From NCBI GenBank assembly GCA_963920665.1, contig OY987263.1, positions 21,471,968 through 21,535,967 on the forward strand: a DNA stretch of 64,000 nucleotides. The letters run 5' to 3'. The position numbers were made by a program, and so were the translations under genes. Of this stretch, positions 25,116 through 37,080 are shown piece by piece; position 1 is the stretch's first letter, and each line of letters begins with the position of its first letter. Below the pieces are notes generated by a model that saw nothing but the letters and a program-made list of their open reading frames with translations, did no database searches and was not told where the DNA came from. The stretch comes from Straminergon stramineum. Taxonomy: Eukaryota; Streptophyta; Bryopsida; Hypnales; Calliergonaceae.

Positions 25116-27467
25116 ATAGCAATCCTCATTGTAACATATAGCTTGGGTTGAAATTGGGTTATCATATGATTATTTTTTAAGTTTTAAAAATTACAACATA
25201 ATAGAATGAAATTTCTTCCTTGTTGTCGAGATGAATTTGTTGTCTTGTCAACAATAGTTGCAACCAAGGTTGCTCACCCTTGATGTAATTTGTTTTGGGA
25301 TGAAATTTGAACATGAGGGGAAAAATGTTATTGATGGAGTGTTGCAATATTGGGGGAGAACCGCTAGTAAGGTCATTGTTAGCCAATGGAATTGGGAAAA
25401 AACCCATTTGTAATTTGAAAATATTGGGGAAAAACCAGTGAAGTTTAAAAAAAATTGTACTAAATAATGAAATAGAGAGAAAAACCCAAATTTGATACTT
25501 GAAAAATTGGTTCAACATGGGAATTAAAAGAAAATAGCTTGTAGAACTCAAAAAATATCCTAGATGCTAGAGTAATGAACCCCACACAATCAATAAGCAT
25601 GGAATGGGTTTTGTTTATGTTCTCAATTACTTGTTCATCACATTTATTGTGATGAAGTAACATATTTTAAAAGCAAATTACACCTCTTTAAGTATTTCTT
25701 GACATCTTTTGTTATTCTTTGTAAAAAAAATGATCTTTCACAAACAAATTTCCAAACAATTTCAACACCCATTTATAGAAATAATTTTTGACAAAGTTTG
25801 TTGTTGTGTTATGTTAATGTATGGAATAAGAAAGAACACCTTTGAAGAACAATGCATGCTCATGCTTTAGTCACATTGGCAATCAAGTTAGAGTGTGTGT
25901 CATGGAACAAGTAACACATATTTTGTAAACTAAGAAGGCAACACACTATAAGAAGCTTCTCAAACAAAGCACAAGATGTCACATTTGACATCATTGTTAA
26001 TATAAAAACAGGTGGATATCACCTAAAATTGCATCCAAAAAAACATAAAATTCTTGTAGTGATACATTATTGCTACACACTTGATAAGATTGTTGTGTAA
26101 CTTGAGTTTGAATCTCTAGTTTAAACACCAAGGTCTAGAACATTCTTAACTTGCCATTTCTCTACCCTCCCAAGATCTAAAGAAAGAAAGGATTTTCTTT
26201 TCCTTGAGACTTTGCTAAGCATGCATGTTAAAGATGTTGCCCACTCACAAACACCACGATGTAACCACATATCTCATTATTTTATTATGTGCAAATGCAT
26301 GTTTTTGAGGAAGAGAAGGACCCCACCACCACCACAAGGGATTAATGAAGAATATTATATCTAACTACCATTGTGTAAAAATGGGGGTACTAGAAGTTCA
26401 AGAAAGCAACTACCAATATGAAGAAGACTAAACAACTTAATAAGGGATCCCACTTGATTCCTAAAAGATTCATTTAGTACCTAGTCTAATTGTTCTACCA
26501 TCTTCCTTTGAGGTCAATTTTGTATTCTAGAGTAGAACCACCCATTTTGGATCAGGGTCCAATAACCAACCTATAGACTCACGTATTTCCAACCAAGGCC
26601 AAAATGTTTTTCTTTTTCTTTTTCAAAGTTGGGACTAAAAGTTCATGACACATGTTTCAACTCAATGTACAAGAAAGTAGAAAGTAGTGAGTGAAAAAGT
26701 AATTTTTTGAGTGATTAGAATTGGAAGAGTCTAGAGATTGGCAATGGGTCCAACACTCTTTTTGCCTTTAAAAATTCATAATAATTTCAATTCAAGCGAT
26801 AAAACTACCAAAGTTTTTGTGATCCCTGTCATTTCCATCATTGCACCTCTGAAAATATTTGCTTTGTATTGCACTACACCAAATCCAAATCATGTCTAGA
26901 ATTGCTTAAGTGATCCGTTATGGGTGGTTCTACCCATATATTAATTCAAACCAACTACGCCTCCACTTCTCAATGCCACGTGGCATGTTGCCAATGGTTG
27001 AGAGTTGGCATCTTGAAATACTAATTGAATTTCATCCCGGGTAACCGAAACTGACCAGAACAATCATACGGTAGGCCATTTGACCCCATGTACCGGAAAA
27101 CAGACAGTTTTTGAGTTCTCCTTCCATTAACTGAACCACGTGGGGTCAAATAAATTAATCACAATCCACATTGCACTGAGGTGGCGGCCACTCAGGGTGA
27201 ACTAATTGCCCCCTCGTTGCCCTGCAATTTACCAAAGGGGGAGATCATTAAAAAATATATATTTGCCACCCATGATAAAATTTGCACATTTTTGAATTCA
27301 TATTTTGAATTAGAGGCCCCAATTTTAGTTGGGAAGGAGGTGAAGAAGTACAAAAATATGTGACACAAAATAGGGGACATTTTTTTACATTTGTCCTTCG
27401 TTGGGACCATGAACTAAGGGGGGCAATCCTCTTGGCCTTGAAGTGGCTCTTTTTTGGTTGAAGGTTA
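25116..27467. other. Gene-poor stretch
   Basis: Contains a 124-codon open frame on the minus strand (25177-25551) that is Phe/Leu-rich with no domain; AT bias explains it. I see no gene. Confidence 0.4.
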
Positions 27468-28418
27468 ACTTAATCCCTAAATATATTTGACTATGTTTTC
27501 GTCAAAAATGCTACAAAATTGACATTTCTAATACAAATACCAAATTTTAGAAAAAATATGTTTTGGGACAAATATAACTACAAGATCTTGTAGTATGTTG
27601 GTTTGAGAAGATATAGAAAAGAATTAAGAAATTTCCACCAACTGGATTGTAAGATATTAGAGTTTCAATTGACAAAAATTCTTTTTTGGCCCTATGAAAA
27701 ACTGGGTAGTTGCACTTCACAAGCTCACATTTGTATGAAAAAATGTCCCAAATGGTGGTGCTTCTTTGGATTCATTTTTCAAGGCAAGTTGGCTAAGTAC
27801 TTGGAAAATTTTAGATCATTTGGAATTGTACAACATACAAGAAAAAAAATAGTAAGTAGAAAGAAGTAGAGAATGATTCAAAATACTAAATTGTTAAGAG
27901 TTTTGTTATGGAATTGAAAAATGCCAATCCCAATGGTTGCAATGTTGTAATAAACAATCTACGCACACTGTTATTTATTTTTATCAAAAATATTGAAAGT
28001 TGAGTTAAATAAAAGGACTTCTTAGTTTATTATAGAGTAGAGATTCCACAAATATCCACAAACTAAAATTCTCCATAACTTTCATCTCATCAATCAAAAT
28101 GGAATGATTCAAAGCTTTTCACGTATCTATATATATAAATCTAAAAAACCAATTTTAAATTCATTTCTCAGAAAAAGTGATTTTTAAAGAATTTTTTTGA
28201 GCTGCTTGGGTTGCTAGTTGAGCAATGAAAATGACATATCATGCAATGACTTTTTAACCATGTAGTCAAAAGTTATGAAAATTGTTGTGCCTTAAAGCTA
28301 CTCCTTGGGCACATGTTGTGTAAAAATTTCAAAGAGAAACAATAAAAATTCCATTCGTAGTGAGCTACCCAAAATCATTATGTTGCCAAAAAATACAATT
28401 TGGGTATTTAGGGGTTAA
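27468..28418 (-). mobile_element. TTAA-flanked element, family A, copy 2 (reverse)
   Basis: Reverse orientation of family A. It contains the complements of the AATGGAATGATTC, AGGGCCAAAAAAGAA/CACTTCACAAG and TAGTGAGCTACC modules. The right boundary is TTTAGGGG-TTAA (28415-28418), the mirror of the family's CCCC start. The left boundary (TTAATCCCTAAAT region) is degenerate. Confidence 0.55.
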
Positions 28419-28441
28419 GGTGAGCACCCCCCCTCCAATTG

Positions 28442-28690
28442 CTAATTTTTTCTATTGTGCTTAGTTACTACTTAATATTAGACTAGTCAAATTTTCATTG
28501 ATTTTCTTGTTGGCAAGTGAAAGGAGATTCCAACACACCAAAGAACATGCCATTTGGATACCGTATACAAAAGTTACAAAGGGTCAACCTTTTTTTGTGG
28601 GTAGAGGTTCTGAAATTGTTTCTTCCACATGGGTACATATTGATTTTGGAGATGTATCCTCGGTGATGATTTTGAAGATTTAAACAAAGT
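28442..28690 (+). repeat. Dispersed repeat C, copy 2
   Basis: Same as copy 1 at 21175-21450, directly abutting family A copy 2. Confidence 0.6.
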
Positions 28691-28699
28691 GATGATGAC

Positions 28700-29450
28700 G
28701 GTTTGGGGTTCAGTGGCGCATTTGGGGGAGTGCCCACCTGAGTCACCCAAAAACAACAACAAGGGTCAGCAAACGAGGATTTTCAAAATGAAATCCGTGT
28801 GGTGATGGAAGGGAAGGGAGGAAGGGATGGAGGGGATGCTTTCACAAAATGGGGGCAGCCGCTATTTGAGAGAGAGAATGGCGGATAAATTTGAGACCCT
28901 ACCTGCTTTGCCTAAGCTGAAATAATAGAGAGATAAGAGCAGCTCCAACGCATCAACGCCAAAAGAACCGGCAAATGGGTTTAGTAGAGTGACGTCGTGG
29001 GACAGTTGCCATTCCGTCTCCGCTTCATCTTGAATTGCTGCAATGCAATTCACGCATTATCCCTCGCCAATGCCTTATCCAACTCATTTTACATCATCAA
29101 TGATGTCATGAAGGAGAATGATTTCTCTAGGGTGGAAGGATCAAGTCTTTGAGTGAGCTCTTGCATGGTCTCAAAAGACCTTGGAAATGGTGTGGACAGA
29201 GCCTTGTAGCGTTGCCCAAGAAATTTAAAAACCATTTTGCGGTGTCACAATGGAGCTCTAAAGCCCTACCTTCATGCAACAGTTCTGGTTGCACCTCTAC
29301 TTCAGTGTGCGGTGGAGTTGCTTTAAGAGCATCGCCATCTATTCCCCCCAAACATGGCTTGGGGAATGGGGTCGGCCTGGGCCCTTTTCCTCCCGGGTTC
29401 CATTTGGCCGGAGAGACACCCTAGTCATCCCCGCCCAAGGAAGACAGGAA
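28700..29450. other. GC-richer block, unidentified
   Basis: Higher GC than the flanks, with overlapping open frames on both strands (for example 29127-29351 minus, 29149-29424 plus). No domain or splice logic is evident. Two motifs resemble ends seen in plant DNA transposons: AGAGCAGCTCCAACG near 28936 and AGAGCATCGCCATC near 29325. It may be a mobile-element fragment; I cannot classify it. Confidence 0.35.
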
Positions 29451-29704
29451 AAAAAAGTCAATCACACACTTAACAAGAAAAATATAATTTTTAAATTTTG
29501 ATTCCAATGCAATGGAAAACACAACTTTGTCCTCCAAGGGTTAATTTACAACTTTTGCTTTACACATTTTGAACTTAAATTTCTCTATCATGAATAATTG
29601 ATTTTAAAAATAAAAATGATTTCAATTCTTCTTCTTTTTAAAATCTTCAATTTGATTAAAATGTAAAAACAAATAGTGTTAAAAAATTGTATTCAAAATT
29701 AATA

Positions 29705-30690
29705 ACAAGCAAACAAAAGTGTTTGAGGTGTGTTTGAGGTGTGCTTGAAGTCTACCTCGAGTAAACCTCAAGCACACTTTGATTTTTTTTCAAATTTTGA
29801 ATAGAATTTTTTCACCAAGTTTTTAAAATATTTTTTCTTATCTAAATACAATGATAATAGTGAGTGTGCTTGAGGCCTACCTCAAGCACACTTTGATTGA
29901 AAAAAATAATTGAATAGAATTTTTGATCAAATTGTTTTTTTAATAATTTTTTTGATTTAAATACAATGAGAATAGTGAAAGTGTGCTTGAGGTAGACCTC
30001 AAGCACACTTCAAGCACACTTTTACTATTATCGTTGCACTCAAATTTAAAAAGAACTAAAATTAAATTCATTCAAAATATCTATTTAATTTTTTTTAAGG
30101 CATGCTTGAGGTGTTTTCTTGAGGTAGACCTTAAGTTCACCTCAATCACACTTTCATTCTTCTCATTGCATTCAAAATTTCAAAAAAAAATACATATTTG
30201 TTGTAAATTTCTATTCAAATTTTTTTAAATAATCAAAATGTGGTTGATATGTCCTTGAGGTCTACCTCAAATACACTTGCAACATATTTTTACTATTCTC
30301 ATTGCATTTGAATTTAAAAAAACAACTAAAAACAAACCATTAAAAGAATCTTCATTTTTTTAAAAGCTTGCTTTAGGTGTGCTTGACCTAGACCTCAAGC
30401 ACACTTCAAGACACTTGGTTTTAAAAAAAATTGGAAGACAATTTTTCTACTAAATTTTTTTTTGGAAGGGGGGATTTTGATTTAAGTAGAATGAGAAAAG
30501 TTGTGTTCTATTGGAGGTGTTTTTGAGATAGACCTCTAGCACACCTCAAACTTCTTGTTTTTAAATGTTTAGGATAAAACTTTTCAAAATAATAATTTTT
30601 AGTCAATTGCAATGAGAAAAGTAAAAGTGTGCTCAAGTTGTGCTTGGGGTCTTCCTCAAGAACATCTCAAACTCACATTGGATGTCTTTA
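29705..30690. repeat. Tandem array of about 125-bp units with a palindromic core
   Basis: Eight cores of the type GTGTGCTTGAGGT-(N2)-ACCTCAAGCACAC occur near 29718, 29862, 29979, 30100, 30250, 30376, 30515 and 30625, spaced about 120-140 bp. The third (29979-30010) is a perfect palindrome of 15-bp arms around AG. The spacers also repeat: AT-rich DNA with ATTTGAATGCAAT/GAGAATAGT words. Units have diverged, with the central ones best preserved. Confidence 0.85.
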
Positions 30691-30997
30691 AAATTTCGAA
30701 CACAATAGTTCAACAAAAGAAAAATTCAAAATTTTCAAAAGTGGTGATTTGAATATAAATCCTCCCCTGGCATTGCTTACAATTCTCCTCTTCATAGTGT
30801 ATTCTTCCACCTTGTGTCATTTCACTAGCAAGCCTACAAAATATGAAGCCCTACAAAACTATGTACAAAGAATAAATTTACAAAGTCAAAAAACTTGGCA
30901 AGGACAGTGTCCTATAGTTTCCGGTGCTATTTCTACTGTGACCGGGCTCCCTCTTTCCCTAGGCGGGTCCACGGTGGACTACTTTTTTGTCATCAGC

Positions 30998-32219
30998 TGT
31001 CGTGCCCCTTAGTAACACTTACCCCCTTAAGCTCACTTTCCAAACACTTAATACCTTAGTGCCACCAAGGTTCACGCTCTCCTAACACTGCACATGCCAC
31101 GCACCCACAATGCTAGGTTCCAACTCAAGTCACGGGGTTCCCCATTCCTCCGTGACTCCCAATCCTTTCCTTCCAATACTTAACTCCCACAAGACACCGG
31201 GCATGTCATTTGATGACATGGGGCGGAACTTCCATTGATGTCCAAGCACTCGGTGAGGCACTACTCCCATCGGTGCTAACCGCCCTTGAATGGGACCCAA
31301 CTCCCCACTAGGCCCAACCCAACTCGTTTCGGGACTCACTAATCAGGACTCACCAAACGGGACTCACACCATGGCCTAGTGTGAAGTGGGACACCACCCA
31401 ACCGGTATCAAGGAGTGCACAAGCACTCCATGGTAACACACAAGTGGTGGTGAGGCTCCAACACTAGCCTCGCCACCCGGGGCCACTTAGGCTCACTATG
31501 GCACCATCCGGGAGTGAGGAGGGAGACCACCCCTCCTCATAGTACTCTCTGCGGGATTCGGCAGCCCCCCCCATACTAGAGGTCACCGGGAACCCCCAAG
31601 ATGCACCCTATCTTGGAAGACCACCCATTTCTCCCGATTTGCACTACTTTGGGACTCCCGAACTTCCACCCGGCATAACTTTGCGGTCCGAGATCCAAAT
31701 CGTACATGCAACCCCATTTTCGACATCTACGCGACGCGTAGATGCCGATGGACTACTCACTTGCTCCATTCAGACAAGTACTCGCAAAGATATCGCCCTC
31801 CAAAGATTCGGGACACTCCCGGCGCGGCCAGGACACTCCCAACGCGGCCAGGGCACTCCCAGCGCGACCAGGGCGCTCCCAGCGCAACCAGGGCGCTCCC
31901 AGCGCAACCAGGGCGCTCTCGGCGCGACCAGGGCGCTCCCGGCGCGACCGGGACACCCCCAACTTTGAACGCCTATAACTTTTGACTCGCAAGTCCAAAT
32001 CACGCGTTCTTTGGACGGCTAGAAGCGTCTTCTCAAGACCTTTTCAAGCACGTATCACACGCCCCCAAATTCGTCCGGATCAGAGCGCTACATCGCTCTG
32101 ATCGCTCGGGCCTCCTAGTCCCCCTCACCTCATCTCTTGCAAGGCTTGGGGAGTCACCCCCAATGTCCCCCTTGCTCACCAAGGTGGCACGGGCACGCCT
32201 TGTGATGAGGGTCGTGACA
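30998..32219 (-). mobile_element. Probable solo LTR of a retrotransposon
   Basis: Read on the minus strand the block starts TGTCACGACCC and ends GGGGCACGACA, so it has TG...CA termini with short inverted ends. The flanks on the plus strand are TCAGC (left) and CCAGC (right), a 5-bp target duplication with one change. The block is GC-rich, sharply unlike its AT-rich surroundings, and has no gag-pol coding. This fits a solo LTR left by recombination. The family is not determined. Confidence 0.6.
31811..31950 (+). repeat. 20-bp GC-rich minisatellite
   Basis: Seven tandem units of the type GGGCGCTCCCAGCGCGACCA lie inside the LTR-like block. Units differ by one to three bases; an eighth partial unit follows. 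Open frames here on both strands are repeat artefacts. Confidence 0.9.
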
Positions 32220-32319
32220 CCAGCCTTGCCCAATCCTAGGCTAGGGAGTTTTCCAGTGGATGGGTGGTGATGCTCTAAGGTACTGACTGTAGAGATTTTA
32301 TTTTCAATTACTATATATG

Positions 32320-32401
32320 TCTCTCTCTCTCTCTCTATCTCTCTATCTATCTCTCTATCTATCTCTCTATCTATCTCTCTATCTATCTATCTATCTATCT
32401 C

Positions 32402-32458
<57 letters not shown>
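32320..32458 (+). repeat. CT / CTAT microsatellite
   Basis: A (CT)n run grades into CTCTCTATCTAT mixtures and then pure (CTAT)n. The repeat-only peptide it encodes is not a gene. Confidence 0.95.
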
Positions 32459-32462
32459 ATAA

Positions 32463-34448
32463 TATTTTTTCAACTTTCTATCTAGTGAAAGATAACTAAG
32501 GTGGGAGTACCCCCCAAAGGCCATTTTTTCTACAAAGTCATGTTCCCAAAAAACTATAAAAGTCACACAATAGCTAGGTATTCATTTTAGGCAAGAGTCA
32601 ATAGACATTGATTTCAAAAAAGGATCACAAGGGTTATCAATTCACTGAATTAAGGTAGGAGCATCCATATGGTCATCTTTTGTTTGCTTGCTATCACTTA
32701 TGGTGATACTTAGAAGGAACAAAAAATGTTTGAAAAAGTGCCATTGTGTCCTCTAATTTAGCCTCAAACTAGCAAACCAATAGAAGTTGATGTGTTTCTT
32801 GTAGAAACTACTGAGAGTTGAAGCATTTCTTACTTCAAGGGGGTCCATTTAAGCGAGAAATCTTGTGGTATATGCAAGTCCCTTGTACTTTCAACTTCAA
32901 CAATTTGTAGAATATTAATTTAACATCAAGAAAATTATGAAACAAATTGGGTTGGATTGCTCTTGAAATTTTTAACAATCTAGTCAAAAAATTCAGTCAT
33001 CAATTAGTACTTGGAGGACCCCCAAAGGGCAACCTAGACTCAAATACTACCTCCAAAAATGAAATAATAGAAACCCAAATCAAATCACTTGTTCAAATGC
33101 TTTCATGTGTATATTGATTTATCCCACTTATAGTGCATGTGAAATTGCTTTATTAAAGTCCCACTATTTTGCATTGATGTATGTTGAAATATTCTTTTAT
33201 TGTACCAATTTTTTACAAAAAAGTAATTTTGTGGCAACACTAATTTTCTAGGTGACACTAATTTCCTCCCATCACCATTAGGACAAATCAGTGTAGAGTT
33301 ACCTTCTCCAAACCCTAATAAAACCACCCCTCTTTGTTCTCTTTCTCTCTCTCTCCCGTCTTTGCTCTTTTTTGTCCTTTTTTTCTGCTTTTTCTAATGT
33401 TTTTCGCGAATTGGTGCATCACTGACTGCACATGATTGGAGGATTGACTGGCAACGCCGCAGATGATGCTGAGCGATCACGAGAGGGCATCATTCGCGAA
33501 GGAATTTCACGAAGGAATTTGCTTACAAATGCTGTTGCGAGAGTGTGAGGCGCACACTTGCACTTTGCCTGCCTGTGAGTAAGTTAGTGGCAAAGAGTAG
33601 TAGTGTCAGAAAAGCTTACTCAGACACTCAACTCGATGGTGGAGGACGTTACAGATTGAGAGATATGCACAGTAGTGAAGCGCCTGCCTATATGCCGCCT
33701 CTCACTCGGCTCATTATTCATTGACACGGCCAACGCCTTGTCCAAATCCGGCGAAATTTCTTATTCATTGTGCCTAGCCTGTCCACCACTTTTGTTTGGT
33801 TAGAAATTTTGGTGCAAAATTGCGCCACCCTGGATGGAGGGACCTCAGAGCTGCTTCTGGCTCTCATCGCGCTGAAAAAGGCCGCGCTTTCGTGAGGAGT
33901 ATCGCAATTAGTCGTCGCGGAGATTGAAAGCAGTTACGCTGTGCTGGGATTCATTGGTTTGGCGTTTGGAGCTTTGTGGAGAGACTTCGGGGGATGCGAG
34001 AGGGGCAGGTTGTATACATGTATGAGTCTGTGAATTGCGCGCGAGAGAGCATTGGTAGTCTCTGATTTTTAGCTGCGGTTTTGCTGGGAAAGACGTGCGG
34101 GGAGAGACAGAGGTGTGTTCTTGAACCCTACTCTTTGGGTGTGGTTTTCTTGATGCAAGAAGCTGGAGAATTCGGTACAGGGTTGGGGGTGTTTGTTACA
34201 ATCATTTGTATGGCATTGGTAGTTGATGATGGTTTGTTTGAGGTTCAAGTCTTCGATAATTGAAAATGCTATGCAATTCTGTAGTGGAAACGAGAATGTC
34301 TGTGGAGTTTCGAGGTTCACACCTTGCACGTAGTTGGATACGAATTACGCGCTGTCCATGAGTATAAGTGTGATATTTTTACTAATTTGGATTCATCTGT
34401 GCGTGTGGTTGCGCTTAACGATATCGTGATTCTGTGATTAGGAGCACG
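32463..34448. promoter_or_regulatory. Spacer and probable promoter/leader of the NRAMP gene
   Basis: 32463-33300 is AT-rich with nothing recognisable. From about 33330 a CT-rich tract (CTCTTTCTCTCTCTCTC) and then GC-richer DNA lead to the NRAMP start, as expected for a plant promoter and 5' UTR. I cannot place a start site. Confidence 0.4.
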
Positions 34449-36465
34449 ATGACGAGGGACGCGAAGGCATCCCCTTCGGACGCCCACCCGCCAGGCGACG
34501 TCGTGGTAGTAACCCCCGCGAAGGAAACGTTCAACATTGAGAGCAGGCAACAGCAAGAATCGCCAGGCGACGTCGTGGTAGTAATCCCCGCGAAGGAAAC
34601 GTTCAACATTGAGAGCAGGCAACAACAAGAATCGCCAGGTCACGTGGTGGTCGTGGATCCAGTTAATTCAATTGCGCCTAGCGGCGTCGTTGCCCCTGAA
34701 CAGGAAGCTCTTCTCTCCGGATGGCGCAGACACAACGAAGTCGCGTCTTTGCAAGAAGTAAACTCCACAATCTCTGTCCCCGAGGGCTCCTGGTACAGGA
34801 AAGCCTTTGCATTCGCAGGCCTGGGATTCATGGTGAGCGTGGCTTACATGGACCCCGGCAACTGGGCCACCGATCTCAGCGGTGGCGCCGCATTCGGCTA
34901 CACGCTTCTCTCCGTCATCCTCCTTTCGAATTTCACCGCTATCTTTCTCCAGTCGCTCTCTCTGAAGCTCGGGATTGTGGCGGATCGCGACCTAGCGCAA
35001 GCCTGTCGCGACGCCTACCCGAAGTACGTGGTGTACGTGTTGTGGGTGATGATGGAGATCGCCATAGCCGCAACGGACTTGGCCGAGGTCATCGGGTCTG
35101 CCGTGGCTTTGAATCTGCTGTTCGGGCTGCCTCTCTGGGCTGGGGTGCTGATCACCGCTGTGGACACACTCTTCATCCTCGTCTGCGGCACACGAAGCTT
35201 CCGAAGCTTGGAGGTCGTGGTGTTCCTGCTGTGCTTGCTCATAGCCAGCGTGTTCGTGTACGAGCTTATCGCTGTGAAGCCGGAGTGGATCAAAGTGGCG
35301 GCGGGGTTGTACCCCAAACCGGAGATTCTAACAAACCCACAGATTCTCTTCAACGCTATCGGCATTCTGGGCGCGACGTGCATGCCGCATAGCTTGTTTT
35401 TGCACTCCAGCATCATTCAGACGAGAGCCTACCCGCGGACCAAGGAAGGGAAGAAGATGGCGGTGAAATACGGCAGCTGGGATTCCTGCCTCTCGCTCAT
35501 GCTCGCGTTTTTTGTAAATGCTTCCATTTTGATCCTTGCTGCTGCGGCGTTCCATTACGGGCCTCATGCTAATCGCGAGCTTGCTAATATCAGTGATGCA
35601 TACAAACTGCTGGCACCTGCTTTGGGTGACCATGCCGCCAAGATTCTCTTTGGAGTCGGACTCCTCGCCAGCGGTCAAAACTCCACCATCATCGGCACTT
35701 TGGCAGGCCAGGTCAGTGATGTTGTTTCAATAACTTAGTAGCAAAATTACAATCAAAATACTAATTTCTCTAACATAACTTTCTAGAATATCCTGCACAC
35801 GTGCTGCACTATCATTTTCGGTACATTGCTACACATTCATACCATGTCATAGGGAAAAAAACTGTCATGACCCGTGGTGGTGAGAGTAAGTCATTAATGA
35901 GTGTACAGATTTTATTTCTTAACTGCCATTTTCGACGGTTTATTATATGCTCTTCAATAGTTTTTGTAGCACCTTACTATCTTAGTGACATTTTGGTTCA
36001 TTTTGGTTCATTTAAAACTTTTTAATAGCAAATCTTACACTTTAATTTGGCTAATTGCTTCCGATTGCTCTTCTGGCGATTTGGCTAAAGTTTAAGTTTT
36101 TTTTCTCAATGGGCCAGGTGGTGATGGAGGGTTTTCTGAAGATGAGGATCAAGCCATGGTTGCGGCGTCTCATCACTCGCTCCATTGCAATCGTTCCGGC
36201 TGCCATAGTCGCCGCCATCGGTGGCAACAACGGCGCTGGGCGTCTGCTTGTGCTCAGTCAGGTCATCCTGTCCTTCACTTTGATCTTCGCGGTTGTGCCG
36301 TTGGTGCACTTCACAAGCTCCCGTGCCAAGATGGGCAGCTTTGTCAACTGTTGGGTTGCTAGGATTTCGGCATGTATCATTGCTGTGATTATTGCCGGAC
36401 TGAATGCATACTTGATTGTGGAAAGTATTCGCCAAGGGTCGTTTGGGCAAGCCGGCCATGCTTGA
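34449..36465 (+). CDS. NRAMP-type divalent metal transporter, bacterial MntH-like (two exons, 536 aa)
   Basis: Proton-coupled importer of Mn2+/Fe2+ type metals, in a membrane not determined here. Exons are 34449-35711 and 36118-36465, joined in phase 0 at CAG/GTCAGT...CCAG/GTG; the 406-bp intron splits the family's consensus transport motif. Conserved features: DPGN in TM1 (135-138, metal ligands Asp and Asn), MPH in TM6 (312-314) and GQNSTIIGTLAGQVVMEGF (409 onward). About eleven hydrophobic segments follow a soluble N-terminus of about 115 residues that carries a 24-residue repeat. The residue after MPH is Ser where most NRAMPs have Asn. The TM1-TM5 text (DPGNWATDLSGG, RDLAQACRD, ATDLAEVIGSA) is of the bacterial MntH type rather than the usual plant NRAMP (DPGNLExDLQAG, RHLAELC). 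The start is the first ATG in frame. Confidence 0.92.
34491..34660 (+). repeat. 72-bp tandem repeat in the NRAMP N-terminus
   Basis: Units 34491-34562 and 34563-34634 are almost identical and encode PGDVVVVTPAKETFNIESRQ plus QQES. A third partial unit (PGHVVVVDP) follows. The unit is a multiple of three, so the frame is kept. The near-identity suggests a recent duplication. Confidence 0.95.
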
Positions 36466-37080
36466 TAGATACACCTAATTGTGTCATTGTCATCGTGGTT
36501 CGAGCCTGTGAACGGTAGCTTCGGTAGGAAAGAGAGTGCTTCTCTTTGCTCGTTCGACTGTAGGTTTTATTGTACTCCAAATACCCTTTTTTTTCTTTTC
36601 AACATATGGTTCATGATGATATTGGATCAGACTTTCTTTCTATCTGCCTTTGAGATTTTCGAGAGGTTGATTAAAGGATGGGTACTCATTTGAAATTGGA
36701 GAGGCTCTGTTGATGTGCAAGCTTGACTGCAGCTTCCTGTTTTCAGTCTCAGGTGTATCCTGTTTGTATGCCCACTTTGATGGTGTGTTGGACAATTGAA
36801 TCAGTACCAGTAGCTAGTCGGTTTCAAAAATTCCAAACAAAACGGAACCGAGTGATGATGCGGGTATGGCATGAGAATTGCAAATTTGAGACAGTCTTGG
36901 GTGACTCTTAGTGTAATATACTTACACCAGTGATGAATCTTGGAACATAAGGTAGTTACTGTATCTACTGGAGCATGGTTCCTATAATTAAATTCCCGTC
37001 ATCTTTTGAGCATACTTCCAATAATTCAATTTCCTTCAACTTTGTTGGATACATCAATCAAAAGACGGTTTCAATGCATA
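36466..37080. other. NRAMP 3' flank
   Basis: Probable 3' UTR followed by spacer. Short open frames have no domains. Confidence 0.4.

Noticed and set aside
29705..30690. CRISPR-like array
   Set aside because: Eukaryotic setting, palindromic diverged units, and spacers that are themselves repeated.
31639..32003. Several overlapping open frames on both strands
   Set aside because: They are produced by the 20-bp minisatellite; a repeat with a unit not divisible by three opens all frames alike.
32317..32499. Ser/Leu/Tyr repeat peptide
   Set aside because: Translation of the CT/CTAT microsatellite.
34721..35392. 223-codon frame overlapping NRAMP
   Set aside because: Shadow of the GC-rich NRAMP exon in another frame; Arg/Ser-rich without a domain.
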